From NCBI GenBank assembly GCA_947446925.1, contig CANFHU010000001.1, positions 124,001-188,000 on the forward strand: a stretch of DNA of 64,000 bases. The letters run 5' to 3'. The stretch is from Flavobacteriia bacterium (GTDB lineage Bacteria; Bacteroidota; Bacteroidia; Flavobacteriales_D; Crocinitomicaceae). A program made the translations under genes and the position numbers. Each line of letters opens with the position of its first letter. Position 1 is the first letter of the stretch. Shown one piece after another: positions 41,807 to 51,053 of this stretch. The notes under the pieces are model-generated. The model was not told the origin of the DNA. It did not search any database and was given only the letters and a program-made list of their open reading frames with translations.

Positions 41807-43563
41807 TCTAGTATGTTTTTTGTTTTCGCTACTACCTCCTCCCAATTTTCATGGGTATCCCAAATTGTGTATTCTGCTTCCTGACAGGAACGAATAACCC
41901 AAAAATAATCTTCAATGATAGATTCAGAAATACCATGCGCTTTCATTCGTTCGGTTAATTCATCTTTAGAGATGATTTCAGAATTATCCCCTAATTTTTG
42001 GTGCATTTTCTTTGTGATAGATTTTGAAATCATTCCGTATGCAGTTTTATACTCACCTTGACTGGCTAGTTGTTGTGCCTCTGTAACCGTAAAATTTAAC
42101 TCTGGAAACACTTCTGCTAAATGTCTAGGTGTTACTTCTTCTAAATCATCTTTAGTACTAACAGGCATACCATTTTTACGTTTGCGCAATAAAAAGAAAA
42201 TTACAGTACCCAAAACAACAACTAAAGCCCCTAAGAGTACTATCCAAAGCGTAGAATGTGGTACAGATTCTTTTGCTGCTCGTTTTTCTGTTGAAACTGG
42301 AACCACTAATACTTCTTCGCCTCCTTGTACGTTAACAGAATCCGTAACTTGTACTTTTGCAGTTACTATTTCTCCTTCTAAATCAAGAGCGATTGCTTTT
42401 TCTTTTAGTGTCACATATTTTTTAATCGATGGGTCAAAGTAACTCAAGGAAAAAGAATTCATTTCCACCTTTCCAACACTCACCACTTTGACAAAGAATT
42501 TATACGTTTTCTCGCCTTCTGCACCTTCATCTGTGTAATCTATATCTTCCTTAATTTCAGGATCTCCATAGAAGGTTAAGTTTACAGGTAAATTAATTTT
42601 GGGTTTAGAAATAGCATGCATATTTCCTTTTCCTGTTACTTTGACGGTAAAAGTTAAAATCTCTCCTACTTTCGCTTTATTCTTTGAAAGGTTTGTAGAC
42701 ATGCTAAATTTACCCACACCACCATTAAAATCTTTCGGAGCTCCTTTTGGCAACGGAAGTACATCTACGAAGGTAGCGTTGGATTCAAACTGTAAATCTT
42801 GGTCAAAAAAGCCTCCATTGTTATAGCGTAATACCATCGAAAATGGTTTGATAATGTATTTACCAGGTGTAGCAGGAAATATTAATTGTTTGCCATATAA
42901 AAACGTTAAAAAGGTATTTCCTTTATAATTCTCTCGGTTAATCGAAACATTATCTTTTTTCTCAATATCAAAATTTTCCACGGTACCTTTAATTGTAAAA
43001 GGTTGGTATTGAACAATATTTGTAACATTAATTTTTGAGAAGATTTTAGCCTCTAAGAGTAGAGGTTCCCCCTCGTACAACTTACGTTTCGATTTTTCAA
43101 TAATTCCGAAAACTGCTTCTTTTAAATTCGAATTTGAAATATCATCGTCGGATTGCTCATAATTTTTCTTGGATTTGGCTTCCCCTTTTTTACGAACCAC
43201 TACGGAAAGATCATTCGATTTATAGGTTTTATTTTTGTCTTTAACCGTTGCAGTAATTGTGTATTTTCCTGGTTTTGTAAAAACTCCTTGTTGCGTATAC
43301 GAAATAGAAATCAACATGTTTCCATTGCCATCCATGGTTTGCTCCATACCATTCATGACACCCGCCTCCGTAAACGTTGCGGGAAGATTAATAGAAATAT
43401 TCCCATTTACATTGGACTTCACTGTAAAAGCGACCATTTGACCTACCTCAATAGGTTTCACGTTCACTGATAGTTGAATGTTTGGTTTTTGCCCAAAAAC
43501 GAAACTGCTAACTGTTATTAGTAAAGCAAGGGTCGATGTTGTTAGTTTACCAATCTTTACCAT
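41794..43563 (-). CDS. batD: BatD-like protein
   Basis: A 589-residue protein with signal peptide (about 1-24, FVFGQ), several immunoglobulin-like beta domains (about 26-420; KPIEVGQMVAFTVKSNVNGN, YEGEPLLLEAKIFSKINVTN, NKAKVGEILTFTVKVTGKGN), one membrane helix (about 437-458, TLWIVLLGALVVVLGTVIFF) and a cytoplasmic C-terminal domain of about 125 residues. It is the BatD component of the aerotolerance locus, thought to assist VWA partners at the inner membrane. It overlaps the upstream TPR gene by 17 bases and the opposing RAYT by 13 bases. Confidence 0.87.
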   Translation of the reverse strand: MVKIGKLTTSTLALLITVSSFVFGQKPNIQLSVNVKPIEVGQMVAFTVKSNVNGNISINLPATFTEAGVMNGMEQTMDGNGNMLISISYTQQGVFTKPGKYTITATVKDKNKTYKSNDLSVVVRKKGEAKSKKNYEQSDDDISNSNLKEAVFGIIEKSKRKLYEGEPLLLEAKIFSKINVTNIVQYQPFTIKGTVENFDIEKKDNVSINRENYKGNTFLTFLYGKQLIFPATPGKYIIKPFSMVLRYNNGGFFDQDLQFESNATFVDVLPLPKGAPKDFNGGVGKFSMSTNLSKNKAKVGEILTFTVKVTGKGNMHAISKPKINLPVNLTFYGDPEIKEDIDYTDEGAEGEKTYKFFVKVVSVGKVEMNSFSLSYFDPSIKKYVTLKEKAIALDLEGEIVTAKVQVTDSVNVQGGEEVLVVPVSTEKRAAKESVPHSTLWIVLLGALVVVLGTVIFFLLRKRKNGMPVSTKDDLEEVTPRHLAEVFPELNFTVTEAQQLASQGEYKTAYGMISKSITKKMHQKLGDNSEIISKDELTERMKAHGISESIIEDYFWVIRSCQEAEYTIWDTHENWEEVVAKTKNILDYLK

Positions 43564-44314
43564 AATTTTTCTTTTTAATTTTTTTTTGTAAAATTTTATT
43601 GTAGGACTCTATTTCTTTTTTATTCAAATTATCTAATATTCTTTCTGTAAAATTATTTTTCAAAAGACTATCCTGACTTTCATTCGATTTTTTGATTTTG
43701 GATTCTTTCTTATTTGTAGGCTTTATTATTTTCTCTTTAGGTTTTTTTGGTTTGTACCTTTTTAATGCAAGTGATAAGTTATACCTTGCAATATCATTTT
43801 TTGGATTTCTTCGAAGTTCATTTTTATATAATTCAATCGCTTTCCCATAATCTTTGAGTTTAAAATATGCATTCCCCAAATTAAAATAATTCTTCTGCTT
43901 GGTATCTGAAATGTTTAAATTATAATTTTCATAATATCTAGCCGAATTCCAATAATCACCTGCTTTGTATGCTGCCTGACCAATTTCAGCATCCAATTGA
44001 ATGTTGGAAGGAAGTTGTTTTGCTACCTGCTGATACGTTTTGTAAGCTGCAGGATAATTCTTTGCTGCATATTGTTTACGGGCAGTTTCTAGGGTAGTAC
44101 GCCAAGATTGGGAGAAAGAAAACGAGGAAATAAATAAGATGAATAGTAATACTGAAACTAGTTTATTTAACACAAAGTTCACGGAGTTTTTCTCACAAAG
44201 TTCTCTAAGTTTTTGCGTATTAGATCTCAGAGCAAGTACTCTGTGGTCTAACTTCTCAGTGCTCTCTGTGTGATTCTTAGAGTTCTTTGTGTTAAAATTT
44301 CTGCTTCTCATCAT
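43547..44314 (-). CDS. BatC-like TPR protein, 5' end rebuilt by a repeat element
   Basis: The open frame has 255 residues, but residues 6-52 are encoded by a dispersed repeat and look non-functional. A normal signal peptide begins after this stretch (LNKLVSVLLFILFISSFSFS). Either translation starts at the ATG at 44314, coupled to the SRPBCC stop (TGATGA), giving a 50-residue leader before the signal peptide, or at GTG 44173-44171 inside the repeat's terminal inverted repeat, giving about 208 residues. The mature part has three TPRs (about 70-185) and a Lys-rich tail. I favour the GTG start. Confidence 0.78.
   Translation of the reverse strand: MMRSRNFNTKNSKNHTESTEKLDHRVLALRSNTQKLRELCEKNSVNFVLNKLVSVLLFILFISSFSFSQSWRTTLETARKQYAAKNYPAAYKTYQQVAKQLPSNIQLDAEIGQAAYKAGDYWNSARYYENYNLNISDTKQKNYFNLGNAYFKLKDYGKAIELYKNELRRNPKNDIARYNLSLALKRYKPKKPKEKIIKPTNKKESKIKKSNESQDSLLKNNFTERILDNLNKKEIESYNKILQKKIKKKNYGKDW
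44166..44296. repeat. About 131-bp repeat with 12-bp terminal inverted repeats (copy 1)
   Basis: The ends TTTAACACAAAG and CTTTGTGTTAAA are inverted complements. Bases 44185-44298 align without gaps to 45296-45409 with about eight mismatches in 114, in direct orientation. Internal short inverted repeats (CAGAG...CTCTG) suggest a folded RNA or DNA. It lies in the 5' end of the batC-like gene and provides a candidate GTG start. Confidence 0.85.
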
Positions 44315-45258
44315 TTCTCAGCATTGATTTTAATGTGATTTAAAACACGATTATGAATTTGATGAATGAAATTTGAACTCCATAAATTCCAATAGAAAGC
44401 TGGTTTAATATCATTCTTATACCAAGTTGTACCAATTAACCTTGTTTTCTTTTTAGATAGTTTAATCAATTTAAACTGTCCTTTTTGTGAAACAAAATAA
44501 TCATGTAAATGTGGTGCATCAATATCCCAAAAACTTAATTCTTTCATTGGAGCTGGTTGTTGAAGCACATCAAAAGCTAAGAGTTTATTCTTTTCCCATT
44601 TTGTGATTGGCTCAACAAAACTTCCTGTTGTGAAATTACAATAACGAATTGCCCCAACCCCTTTACCTTTAATAGTAGCATTAATTGGATAGGCAATACC
44701 TGCTTTGAAAATAAATTCTGTAGGTTTTTTTAGTGTAGGAAATTCAATAACATTATTCCATACTTGATCAGCTGAAGCATTGATATCTATAGTTGTAATT
44801 ACTTTATGAATAGTAGGTTCAGTTTTATGTTCAATAAATGAAAATCCAGGTATAACAAAAATTAATAATATCATTAATGTAGGACCTTGTTGACTTCTTT
44901 TTTTAATAATAAAATTTGCTGAAATTGTTCCAAGATAGGTTATAAATATTGCTATTGGTAAAGCCATTGCTATACATACAAGCCCTTCTATGGCGAATAT
45001 TATTAATCCTAACATAAAGAAGGTTAATGAAAAATATCCTAACTCTGTACTAATGTTTTTTTCAAATTTATTTTTGTAATTATAAAGTATAATTGGTGTA
45101 AATCCGAGAAAAAATGGTGTGATAATAAACATAGCAACTCCATACTCTTCTATAACGTAGATTCCTAACAATGTCAATATTATTGCTATAAATACTGACA
45201 AAGAAATTGAATACCATTTTCTTTTTTTATCACTTAATTGACTAAATTTTTCTATCAT
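44311..45258 (-). CDS. Polytopic membrane protein with C-terminal SRPBCC domain
   Basis: About 315 residues from the ATG at 45258 (a TTG lies 6 bases upstream). Four to five membrane helices occupy about 15-150 (SISLSVFIAIILTLLGIYVI, FFLGFTPIILYNY, LGYFSLTFFMLGLIIFAIEG, TLMILLIFVIPGF). The rest is an SRPBCC/polyketide-cyclase-like hydrophobic-pocket domain: ITTIDINASADQVWNNVIEF, GVGAIRYCNFTTGSFVEPIT, LIGTTWYKNDIKP. It probably binds a small hydrophobic ligand. It is not a usual Bat component, separates batB from batC, and is bracketed by two direct repeats, so it looks like an insertion into the operon. Confidence 0.72.
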   Translation of the reverse strand: MIEKFSQLSDKKRKWYSISLSVFIAIILTLLGIYVIEEYGVAMFIITPFFLGFTPIILYNYKNKFEKNISTELGYFSLTFFMLGLIIFAIEGLVCIAMALPIAIFITYLGTISANFIIKKRSQQGPTLMILLIFVIPGFSFIEHKTEPTIHKVITTIDINASADQVWNNVIEFPTLKKPTEFIFKAGIAYPINATIKGKGVGAIRYCNFTTGSFVEPITKWEKNKLLAFDVLQQPAPMKELSFWDIDAPHLHDYFVSQKGQFKLIKLSKKKTRLIGTTWYKNDIKPAFYWNLWSSNFIHQIHNRVLNHIKINAEK

Positions 45259-45276
45259 TTTCAATTCTAATTTCTC

Positions 45277-45407
45277 GTTAAATCAATAGTCAAAAAGTTT
45301 TTCTCACAAAGATCACTAAGTTTTTGCGTATTAGTTCTCAGAGCAAGTACTCTGTGGACTAACTTCTCAGTGCTCTGAGTGTGATTCTTAGAGTACTTTG
45401 TGTTAAA
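45277..45407. repeat. About 131-bp repeat (copy 2), upstream of the SRPBCC gene
   Basis: Bases 45296-45409 match copy 1 closely; the first 19 bases are degenerate, so the left TTTAACACAAAG end is lost while the right CTTTGTGTTAAA remains. With copy 1 it forms direct repeats around the SRPBCC gene. The 164-base spacer after batB is almost wholly this repeat. Confidence 0.8.
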
Positions 45408-45428
45408 ATGAAAAATAAACATACTACT

Positions 45429-46652
45429 TCAACTTTTAACTTTTAACTTTCTACTTTTTCCATCCCCCAAATAAAACAGCAAGCAAACAATCCCCAAAAA
45501 CAATGGGATTTGATACCAATTTTGTTTGACCTCCACATCGCTTACTTCGGATTCTCCTGTTTTTAAATTGCGTATTTGATTCACAATGTTTTCTAAGTCT
45601 GGGAAACTACTCGCACTTGTAATTGCAAAACCATTTGCTTTTTGCGCTATTTCTGCCAACATTTTCGGATTTAATTTTGATACTACTTTTTTACCGTTCT
45701 CGAGGATTTTGTAACCAAATTCAGATTTGTACGGGTCGTTTGGAACATAACCACCTTGCTTTGTACCTAGACCTAATATTGCTAATTGAACTTTATTTTC
45801 TTTCAAAATTTGTACAGATTCATCGATGCCTCCTTCGTGATTTTCTCCATCTGTCACCAATAATAATAACTTGGAATTCTTTGCTTTCGAATACATACGT
45901 GCAGCATTCGACAATGCTTCGCCAATATTTGTTCCTTGTTCAGATACCATATCTGTTTCAATCTCATTGACATACATCTTCGCAGCATCGTAATCGCCGG
46001 TTAACGGCAATTGCACATAGGCATTTCCTGCAAACACACAGATACCAATCTTTTCGCCACGTAAGGAATTGATTAATTGAATTAAGGAACGTTTAGCAAT
46101 CGACAAACGGGATTCCGTAGGATTAATGTCGCGCACATTCATGGAATTGGAGATATCTAGTGCTATTAGAATTTCAGCATTTCGACCAGTGCTTGTTACT
46201 TTACCTTCTCCAAAAATAGGTTGTGCTAATGCAAAGGCGAAGAAAAATAAGGTATTTCTCAACCAAAAATACTTCCAAAATAAGGCTTTCACGTGTATCT
46301 CGGGCAATAAAATGGCTTGGGTTTGTAAAGATCCTAAAGCATTTATTTTTTTGTTTTTCCAACGCATAAAACCCCATTCTATCCCAAAAAATACAGGAAT
46401 CAGAAGAAGTATAAATAAATAGGCAGGTTGTAAAAAACTAAAATCAAGTGACTGGTTTACATAATTTTGTGCAAATTCTTTCGCATTATCTTGCATTGCT
46501 GCTGGAACAAGTTCTTTCGCCCATGCTTTCTTAAAATCTAATGCTTTAATCGCAGCACCAAGTACCAAACAAACAGCAATAAATACCCCTTCGAACAAGA
46601 GTATCTTCTTCACTAATTGTGTTATTGGATAGGTATAATTCGACTTATTCAT
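45429..46652 (-). CDS. batB: BatB-like von Willebrand factor A protein
   Basis: A 407-residue inner-membrane protein. An N-terminal helix (about 15-38), a second near 75-92 and a third near 130-150 precede the VWA domain (about 160-345), whose MIDAS motif is D-I-S-N-S-M with ALDISNSMNV; the Thr and Asp partners are in TNIGEALSNA and LVTDGENHEGG. A C-terminal helix follows (about 380-398). BatA/BatB are thought to form complexes energised by the MoxR ATPase in envelope stress or oxygen tolerance. It overlaps batA by 8 bases. Confidence 0.88.
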   Translation of the reverse strand: MNKSNYTYPITQLVKKILLFEGVFIAVCLVLGAAIKALDFKKAWAKELVPAAMQDNAKEFAQNYVNQSLDFSFLQPAYLFILLLIPVFFGIEWGFMRWKNKKINALGSLQTQAILLPEIHVKALFWKYFWLRNTLFFFAFALAQPIFGEGKVTSTGRNAEILIALDISNSMNVRDINPTESRLSIAKRSLIQLINSLRGEKIGICVFAGNAYVQLPLTGDYDAAKMYVNEIETDMVSEQGTNIGEALSNAARMYSKAKNSKLLLLVTDGENHEGGIDESVQILKENKVQLAILGLGTKQGGYVPNDPYKSEFGYKILENGKKVVSKLNPKMLAEIAQKANGFAITSASSFPDLENIVNQIRNLKTGESEVSDVEVKQNWYQIPLFLGIVCLLFYLGDGKSRKLKVKS

Positions 46653-47676
46653 TGGTTTTTAATGCAATACGTTTAACAACTAATGTGGCAAATAATAAAA
46701 TAATTGCGGTAATAATAAATGGTTCTGGTGTTATTGGTGGCTCTGAATTGTAATTTTTTTGTTCGATTTTTTGTTTTTCCAATGTATCTATCGACTTGTA
46801 AATTTCACGTAAACTTTGTTCGTCTGTTGCCCTGAAATATTTACCCCCAGTAATATTGGCGATATTTTGCAGTGTTTCCTCATCGATTTCAACGGGAGCA
46901 TCTACGTATTGAATCCCTAATGGAGTCATCATTGGTGTAGGAGCCATCCCCATCGAACCAACACCAATCGTATAGACACAAACATGCTTTTGTCGTGCTA
47001 AATTTGCTGCTGTTTCCGGAGAAATAGTTCCCGAATTATTACTTCCATCGGTCAATAAGATAATTACTTTTGATTGGATACTATCATTTCTTAAACGGGT
47101 TACTGCAGTCCCTAAACCTGTTCCAATAGCAGTTCCTCCCTCTAGATTTCCGGGCTGCGCATTATCAATTTGTGCTTTCAGAATCTCGTAATCTAAGGTC
47201 GCAGGACAAGCCGTATATGCCTCCCCTTCATAGACTACTAAGCCAATGCGATCTCCAACTCTTCCATCTACAAATTCTTTTGCCATGTATTTGGAAACTG
47301 CCAAACGGTCTGGTTCAAAATCTTTTGCCAACATGGAAGCAGAAATATCCATTGCTAAAATAATGTCAATTCCATATTTGTATTTATGGTCAAATGTTTC
47401 GGTACTTTTCCAATTATAAGGTCTTGCAAATGCGATAATTAATAAAATAAAAATGAGTGCATACGCATAAAATAATGCTTTTCGAACAGTAGCAATCCAA
47501 GGTAATTCCAAGGCTGCTTGATCGCTTTCCGATTTAGAAAAGACCATTTCGCCCTTTCTCAAACGATCTTTCACAAACACGCGCCACAAGAAAAACGGCA
47601 CAAGCAAGAGTAGCCACAACCAATGCGGCGACAAGAATTCGTAATTCCCAAGTTGTATGGTTAATAAATTACTCAC
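46645..47676 (-). CDS. batA: BatA-like von Willebrand factor A protein
   Basis: About 343 residues from GTG 47676, 8 bases inside the upstream gene's end; a longer TTG-started frame (47700) overlaps by 32 bases. FLSPHWLWLLLLVPFFLW is the usual BatA first helix, a second helix lies near 55-75, and the VWA domain (about 85-290) has MIDAS D-I-S-A-S-M (ILAMDISASMLAKDF), TAIGTGLGTAVTRL and LLTDGSNNSGTI. A final helix ends the chain (FIITAIILLFATLVV). Same complex as batB. Confidence 0.87.
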   Translation of the reverse strand: MSNLLTIQLGNYEFLSPHWLWLLLLVPFFLWRVFVKDRLRKGEMVFSKSESDQAALELPWIATVRKALFYAYALIFILLIIAFARPYNWKSTETFDHKYKYGIDIILAMDISASMLAKDFEPDRLAVSKYMAKEFVDGRVGDRIGLVVYEGEAYTACPATLDYEILKAQIDNAQPGNLEGGTAIGTGLGTAVTRLRNDSIQSKVIILLTDGSNNSGTISPETAANLARQKHVCVYTIGVGSMGMAPTPMMTPLGIQYVDAPVEIDEETLQNIANITGGKYFRATDEQSLREIYKSIDTLEKQKIEQKNYNSEPPITPEPFIITAIILLFATLVVKRIALKTNE

Positions 47677-48571
47677 CGAATTTACTTGTTTTAGTGACAA
47701 TTTCTTTTGCGCGTTGTATACTTTGCATTACCTCGGAAATGTCGGGTGAAGATTTCGCAAACTTTACTAAATCTGCTTGATTCAACATCCAATTTATTTC
47801 ACGTTGTAAATCTTGATGTACATTTAATTGTCCTAATAATAGTTCAATTTGGTAACTTGTTTTATCCATGAAGGATAACGTGTAGCGTTTACCCAAGTAG
47901 TTACGAAGTATTAAGGAAAGTTGAAAATAATATTCTTTTAATCCTTCTTGTTCCCATAAACGTTTAGCGAACAAATTATCCATTTCCAGTAAGGTTGCTT
48001 CTTTTAGAGAAAGCGGAATTTCTGGTGGACTTTGGACTTTTTTCTTTCTGAATTTAAAATAGAGTATGAGTCCTACAATTAGTAATAAACCACTAATAAA
48101 CCACACCCAATATTTTTGGAAGAATAGCGAAGTACTCGATGGAACTTCTTCAAACTTTTCTTTGATGTCGTACAAACCTTTTCCTTCTTTTATTTTAGGT
48201 GTTTTAATAAATAAATTTATTGCATTTAGATTAAGAACAGAATCATTTACGAGGATAGTTGTAGCAGGAATTGTCACATTACCAGAATCCCAGGCAGTAA
48301 TGGTATAAGAACCTTGCCAAGTAAATTCTTTTCCAAAAGAAATTAATGTATCTTGGAATTCCCCAATAATCTCAACTCCTTTTGCTCCTAAAATTTGTTT
48401 CTGTTGCGGAATAAATGAAAGTTTATCCGTCTTCTTAATTCCTTTTACCTCATAGATAAGTTCGGTTTGTTCCCCCAATAAAAAGGTATTTCTTAGCACA
48501 TATGCTTTTGGTTGCGCTACAGTGACGTAGGACAACAAACACAAAATTAGTATGTAAAACCCTTTCCTCAT
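47669..48571 (-). CDS. Bat-operon membrane protein with beta ectodomain (DUF4381-like position)
   Basis: A 300-residue protein: signal peptide (about 1-19, VTVAQ), beta-rich periplasmic domain (about 20-150), membrane helix (about 155-172, WVWFISGLLLIVGLILYF) and cytoplasmic helical tail (EIPLSLKEATLLEMDNLFAK, then RLWEQEGLKEYYFQLSLILR). The layout and place between the DUF58 and batA genes match the small partner found in these loci. Exact family uncertain. ATGA overlap with the DUF58 gene. Confidence 0.72.
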   Translation of the reverse strand: MRKGFYILILCLLSYVTVAQPKAYVLRNTFLLGEQTELIYEVKGIKKTDKLSFIPQQKQILGAKGVEIIGEFQDTLISFGKEFTWQGSYTITAWDSGNVTIPATTILVNDSVLNLNAINLFIKTPKIKEGKGLYDIKEKFEEVPSSTSLFFQKYWVWFISGLLLIVGLILYFKFRKKKVQSPPEIPLSLKEATLLEMDNLFAKRLWEQEGLKEYYFQLSLILRNYLGKRYTLSFMDKTSYQIELLLGQLNVHQDLQREINWMLNQADLVKFAKSSPDISEVMQSIQRAKEIVTKTSKFGE

Positions 48572-49440
48572 TTTTTATGTCGTTGAAATAAGTGTACTAG
48601 TTTTGGAATATAATCTTCTGATGTATTCAATACTTCTTGTTGTACGCCAATACGTTTAAAAAGTGAAGTTAAAGTTTCACTTTGTGCTATTGCTTGTTCT
48701 TCAAAACGTTTACGTGTTTTTTTATCGGAAGTATTCACCCAATTGGTGGTTCCTGTTTCTGCATTGTAAAGTTGAATTAAACCTAAATCTGGCAAAATAT
48801 ATTCCGCTTCATCTTGGATACGCAAGGCAATCATGTCGTGTTTACGTTTTAGTAAGGCCAGAGCACTTTCCATCGGATGTTCATCGATAAAATCGCTAAT
48901 CACAAAACATACTGTGCGTTTTTTCATACAGTTTCTAAAGAACTCCAAGCCTTTCACCAAGTTGGTTGTTTTGCTTTTCGCTTCAAATTCGATGAATTCG
49001 CGTAAGATATAAAGCACATGTTTCTTTCCTTTTCCGGGAGCGATGTATTTCTCAACACCATCTGAAATAAACATGGCTCCTACTTTGTCGTTATTTTCAA
49101 TCGCAGAAAAAGCTAGTACCGCCATTAATTCAAGTGCTAATTCTTTTTTTGTTTTTCCACCTGTTCCAAAATTGGTCGATCCAGAAATATCGACTAACAA
49201 CATCACTACCAACTCGCGTTCTTCCTCAAATACCTTCACATAAGGACTACGAAAACGTGCTGTAACGTTCCAATCTATGGTACGTACCTCATCCCCCAAC
49301 TGATATTCGCGCACCTCACTAAAGGTCATACCTCTCCCCTTGAACGAAGAATGGTATTGACCCGTAAAGAACTGTTTGGTTAGTCCTTTGGTTTTTATTT
49401 CAATACGACGAATTTTTTCTAGTAGTTCGGTTGTTTTCAT
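48568..49440 (-). CDS. DUF58 protein of the MoxR/Bat locus
   Basis: A 290-residue cytosolic protein. The DUF58 core is plain: GQYHSSFKGRGMTFSEVREY, then QLGDEVRTIDWNVTARF, followed by a VWA-like segment with MLLVDISGSTNFGT (MIDAS-like D-I-S-G-S). It usually follows moxR and links the ATPase to BatA/BatB. The gap to moxR is about 116 bases and holds a 14-bp palindrome (49509-49522). Stop overlaps the next gene's start. Confidence 0.9.
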   Translation of the reverse strand: MKTTELLEKIRRIEIKTKGLTKQFFTGQYHSSFKGRGMTFSEVREYQLGDEVRTIDWNVTARFRSPYVKVFEEERELVVMLLVDISGSTNFGTGGKTKKELALELMAVLAFSAIENNDKVGAMFISDGVEKYIAPGKGKKHVLYILREFIEFEAKSKTTNLVKGLEFFRNCMKKRTVCFVISDFIDEHPMESALALLKRKHDMIALRIQDEAEYILPDLGLIQLYNAETGTTNWVNTSDKKTRKRFEEQAIAQSETLTSLFKRIGVQQEVLNTSEDYIPKLVHLFQRHKK

Positions 49441-49508
49441 GAATATTTTTAGAAAAGTAGAAATTTGTCACCCTCTTCAATCCTATCTGCGCTAACGCTT
49501 AGGTCTTC

Positions 49509-49522
49509 GAAAGTATACTTTC
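49509..49522. repeat. 14-bp perfect palindrome between moxR and the DUF58 gene
   Basis: GAAAGTATACTTTC is fully self-complementary. It lies in the only non-overlapping spacer of the upstream part of the Bat operon (49441-49556). It could be an operator for a downstream promoter or part of a small dispersed repeat; the pyrimidine/purine-rich surroundings (CACCCTCTTCAATCC, CTCAAAGGGAGG) look non-coding. Confidence 0.45.
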
Positions 49523-49556
49523 TCTTCTCAAAGGGAGGAAGAAAAAGTTCATATAA

Positions 49557-50579
49557 TTATGGTACATCCACACGATTAATAACAGCTTCTACAATTTTCT
49601 TCGCAGTCATGTTTTCTGCTTCTGCTTCGTAACTTAATCCGATACGGTGTTGCATCACATCTACAGCAACTGCACGAATATCTTCTGGAATCACAAATGC
49701 ACGGTTATTTAAGAAAGCATGCGCTTTACCTGCCAATGCTAAATTGATACTTGCACGAGGGGAACAACCAAAAGAAATCAAGGTTTCCAAATTTGGCAAT
49801 CCATATTTACTTGGATTACGTGTCGCGAACACTAAGTCCACTATGTATTGTTCTATTTTTTCGTCTAGGTAAATTTCGCGTGTTAGTTCGCGTAAACGAA
49901 GGATATCTGAAGTAGAAAGTGTTTTGGAAATTTTCTCCAAGCCTTCCTTACGCACATTCGCACGGATAATCAATTTCTCTTCTTCCATTTTCGGGTAGTC
50001 TAAAACTACTTTCAACATAAAACGATCGACCTGCGCTTCTGGCAACATGTACGTTCCTTCTTGATCGATAGGATTTTGTGTCGCAAGTACTAAAAACGGA
50101 TTTGGTAATTGAAATGTTTCATCTCCAATCGTAATTTGACGTTCTTCCATCGCTTCCAATAGGGCACTTTGTACTTTCGCAGGAGCACGATTGATCTCAT
50201 CTGCCAACACAAAATTGGCAAAAATTGGACCTTTCTTCACGCTAAACGTTTCACTTTTTTGATTGTACATCTGCGTACCACTTACATCTGCAGGGAGTAA
50301 ATCTGGCGTAAATTGAATGCGACTAAACGTAGCATCCAATGCTTGCGCTAAACTTTTTATTGCTAATGTTTTTGCTAAACCAGGAACACCTTCTAAAAGT
50401 ACATGTCCATCCGCAATTAACGCAATTAACAAGCGATCAACCATATATGACTGACCAACAATTACTTTGCTCATTTCTTTACGTAGTAATTGTACGATGT
50501 GGTTTTCCATTTGAATTTTGTCTGCAAGTAGTCTTAAACTTTCTGCAGGACTTAAAATATCATTTTGTAATGAAGACAT
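49557..50579 (-). CDS. MoxR-family AAA+ ATPase
   Basis: About 340 residues from the ATG at 50579 (MSSLQND); the frame extends 33 bases further upstream without support. Walker A is GVPGLAKT, Walker B FVLADEINRAPAKVQSALLE, sensor 1 LATQNPIDQEGTY, and the arginine-rich FGCSPRASINL typical of MoxR. MoxR ATPases act as chaperones that mature or energise VWA-domain partners, here encoded directly downstream. It is the first gene of the Bat operon. Confidence 0.94.
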   Translation of the reverse strand: MSSLQNDILSPAESLRLLADKIQMENHIVQLLRKEMSKVIVGQSYMVDRLLIALIADGHVLLEGVPGLAKTLAIKSLAQALDATFSRIQFTPDLLPADVSGTQMYNQKSETFSVKKGPIFANFVLADEINRAPAKVQSALLEAMEERQITIGDETFQLPNPFLVLATQNPIDQEGTYMLPEAQVDRFMLKVVLDYPKMEEEKLIIRANVRKEGLEKISKTLSTSDILRLRELTREIYLDEKIEQYIVDLVFATRNPSKYGLPNLETLISFGCSPRASINLALAGKAHAFLNNRAFVIPEDIRAVAVDVMQHRIGLSYEAEAENMTAKKIVEAVINRVDVP

Positions 50580-50690
50580 AAAGTGGGTTATTTCTTGCTG
50601 CAAAAGTGCCAAAAATTGGTGGTTTAATACTTGGTTTTGCTGTTAATTAATGTTAACATTGCACCCGTAAACGCCTAATTATCTAGTGTT

Positions 50691-51053
50691 ATGAGTGAAC
50701 GTATCTGTCTAGAATGTAAGGACAAATTGCGCGGGAGAAAAGACCAAAAATTTTGTTCCGATTATTGTCGAAATGCCTATAACAATCGTCAAAATGAAGA
50801 CGCCAATAAATATGTTCGACGCATCAACGGAATTTTACGAAAAAATAGAAGGATACTAGAAAAATGCAATCCAAGCGGTAAAATCACGGTCGATGGTATT
50901 CGATTAGCAGAAGAAGGATTTAATTTTCATTATTTTACGAATATATATACAACACAAAAAGGTGCACAGTATTTTTTCTGTTATGAGCAGGGGTATCGAA
51001 AAATCGAAAATGATCAATATATATTGGTGTTAAAACAGGATTATGTTCGTTGA
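50691..51053 (+). CDS. Small zinc-ribbon protein of unknown function
   Basis: A 120-residue protein. The N-terminus has two Cys pairs (C-x2-C in ICLECKDKL and C-x3-C in KFCSDYCRNAYN), a compact zinc-binding knuckle. A basic helix (KYVRRINGILRKNRRIL) and a beta-rich tail (GFNFHYFTNIYTTQKGAQYF) follow. Combined zinc knuckle and basic helix suggest nucleic-acid binding. It is divergent from moxR (112 bases apart) and followed by another small DNA-binding-like protein. Family function not known to me. Confidence 0.78.
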   Translation: MSERICLECKDKLRGRKDQKFCSDYCRNAYNNRQNEDANKYVRRINGILRKNRRILEKCNPSGKITVDGIRLAEEGFNFHYFTNIYTTQKGAQYFFCYEQGYRKIENDQYILVLKQDYVR

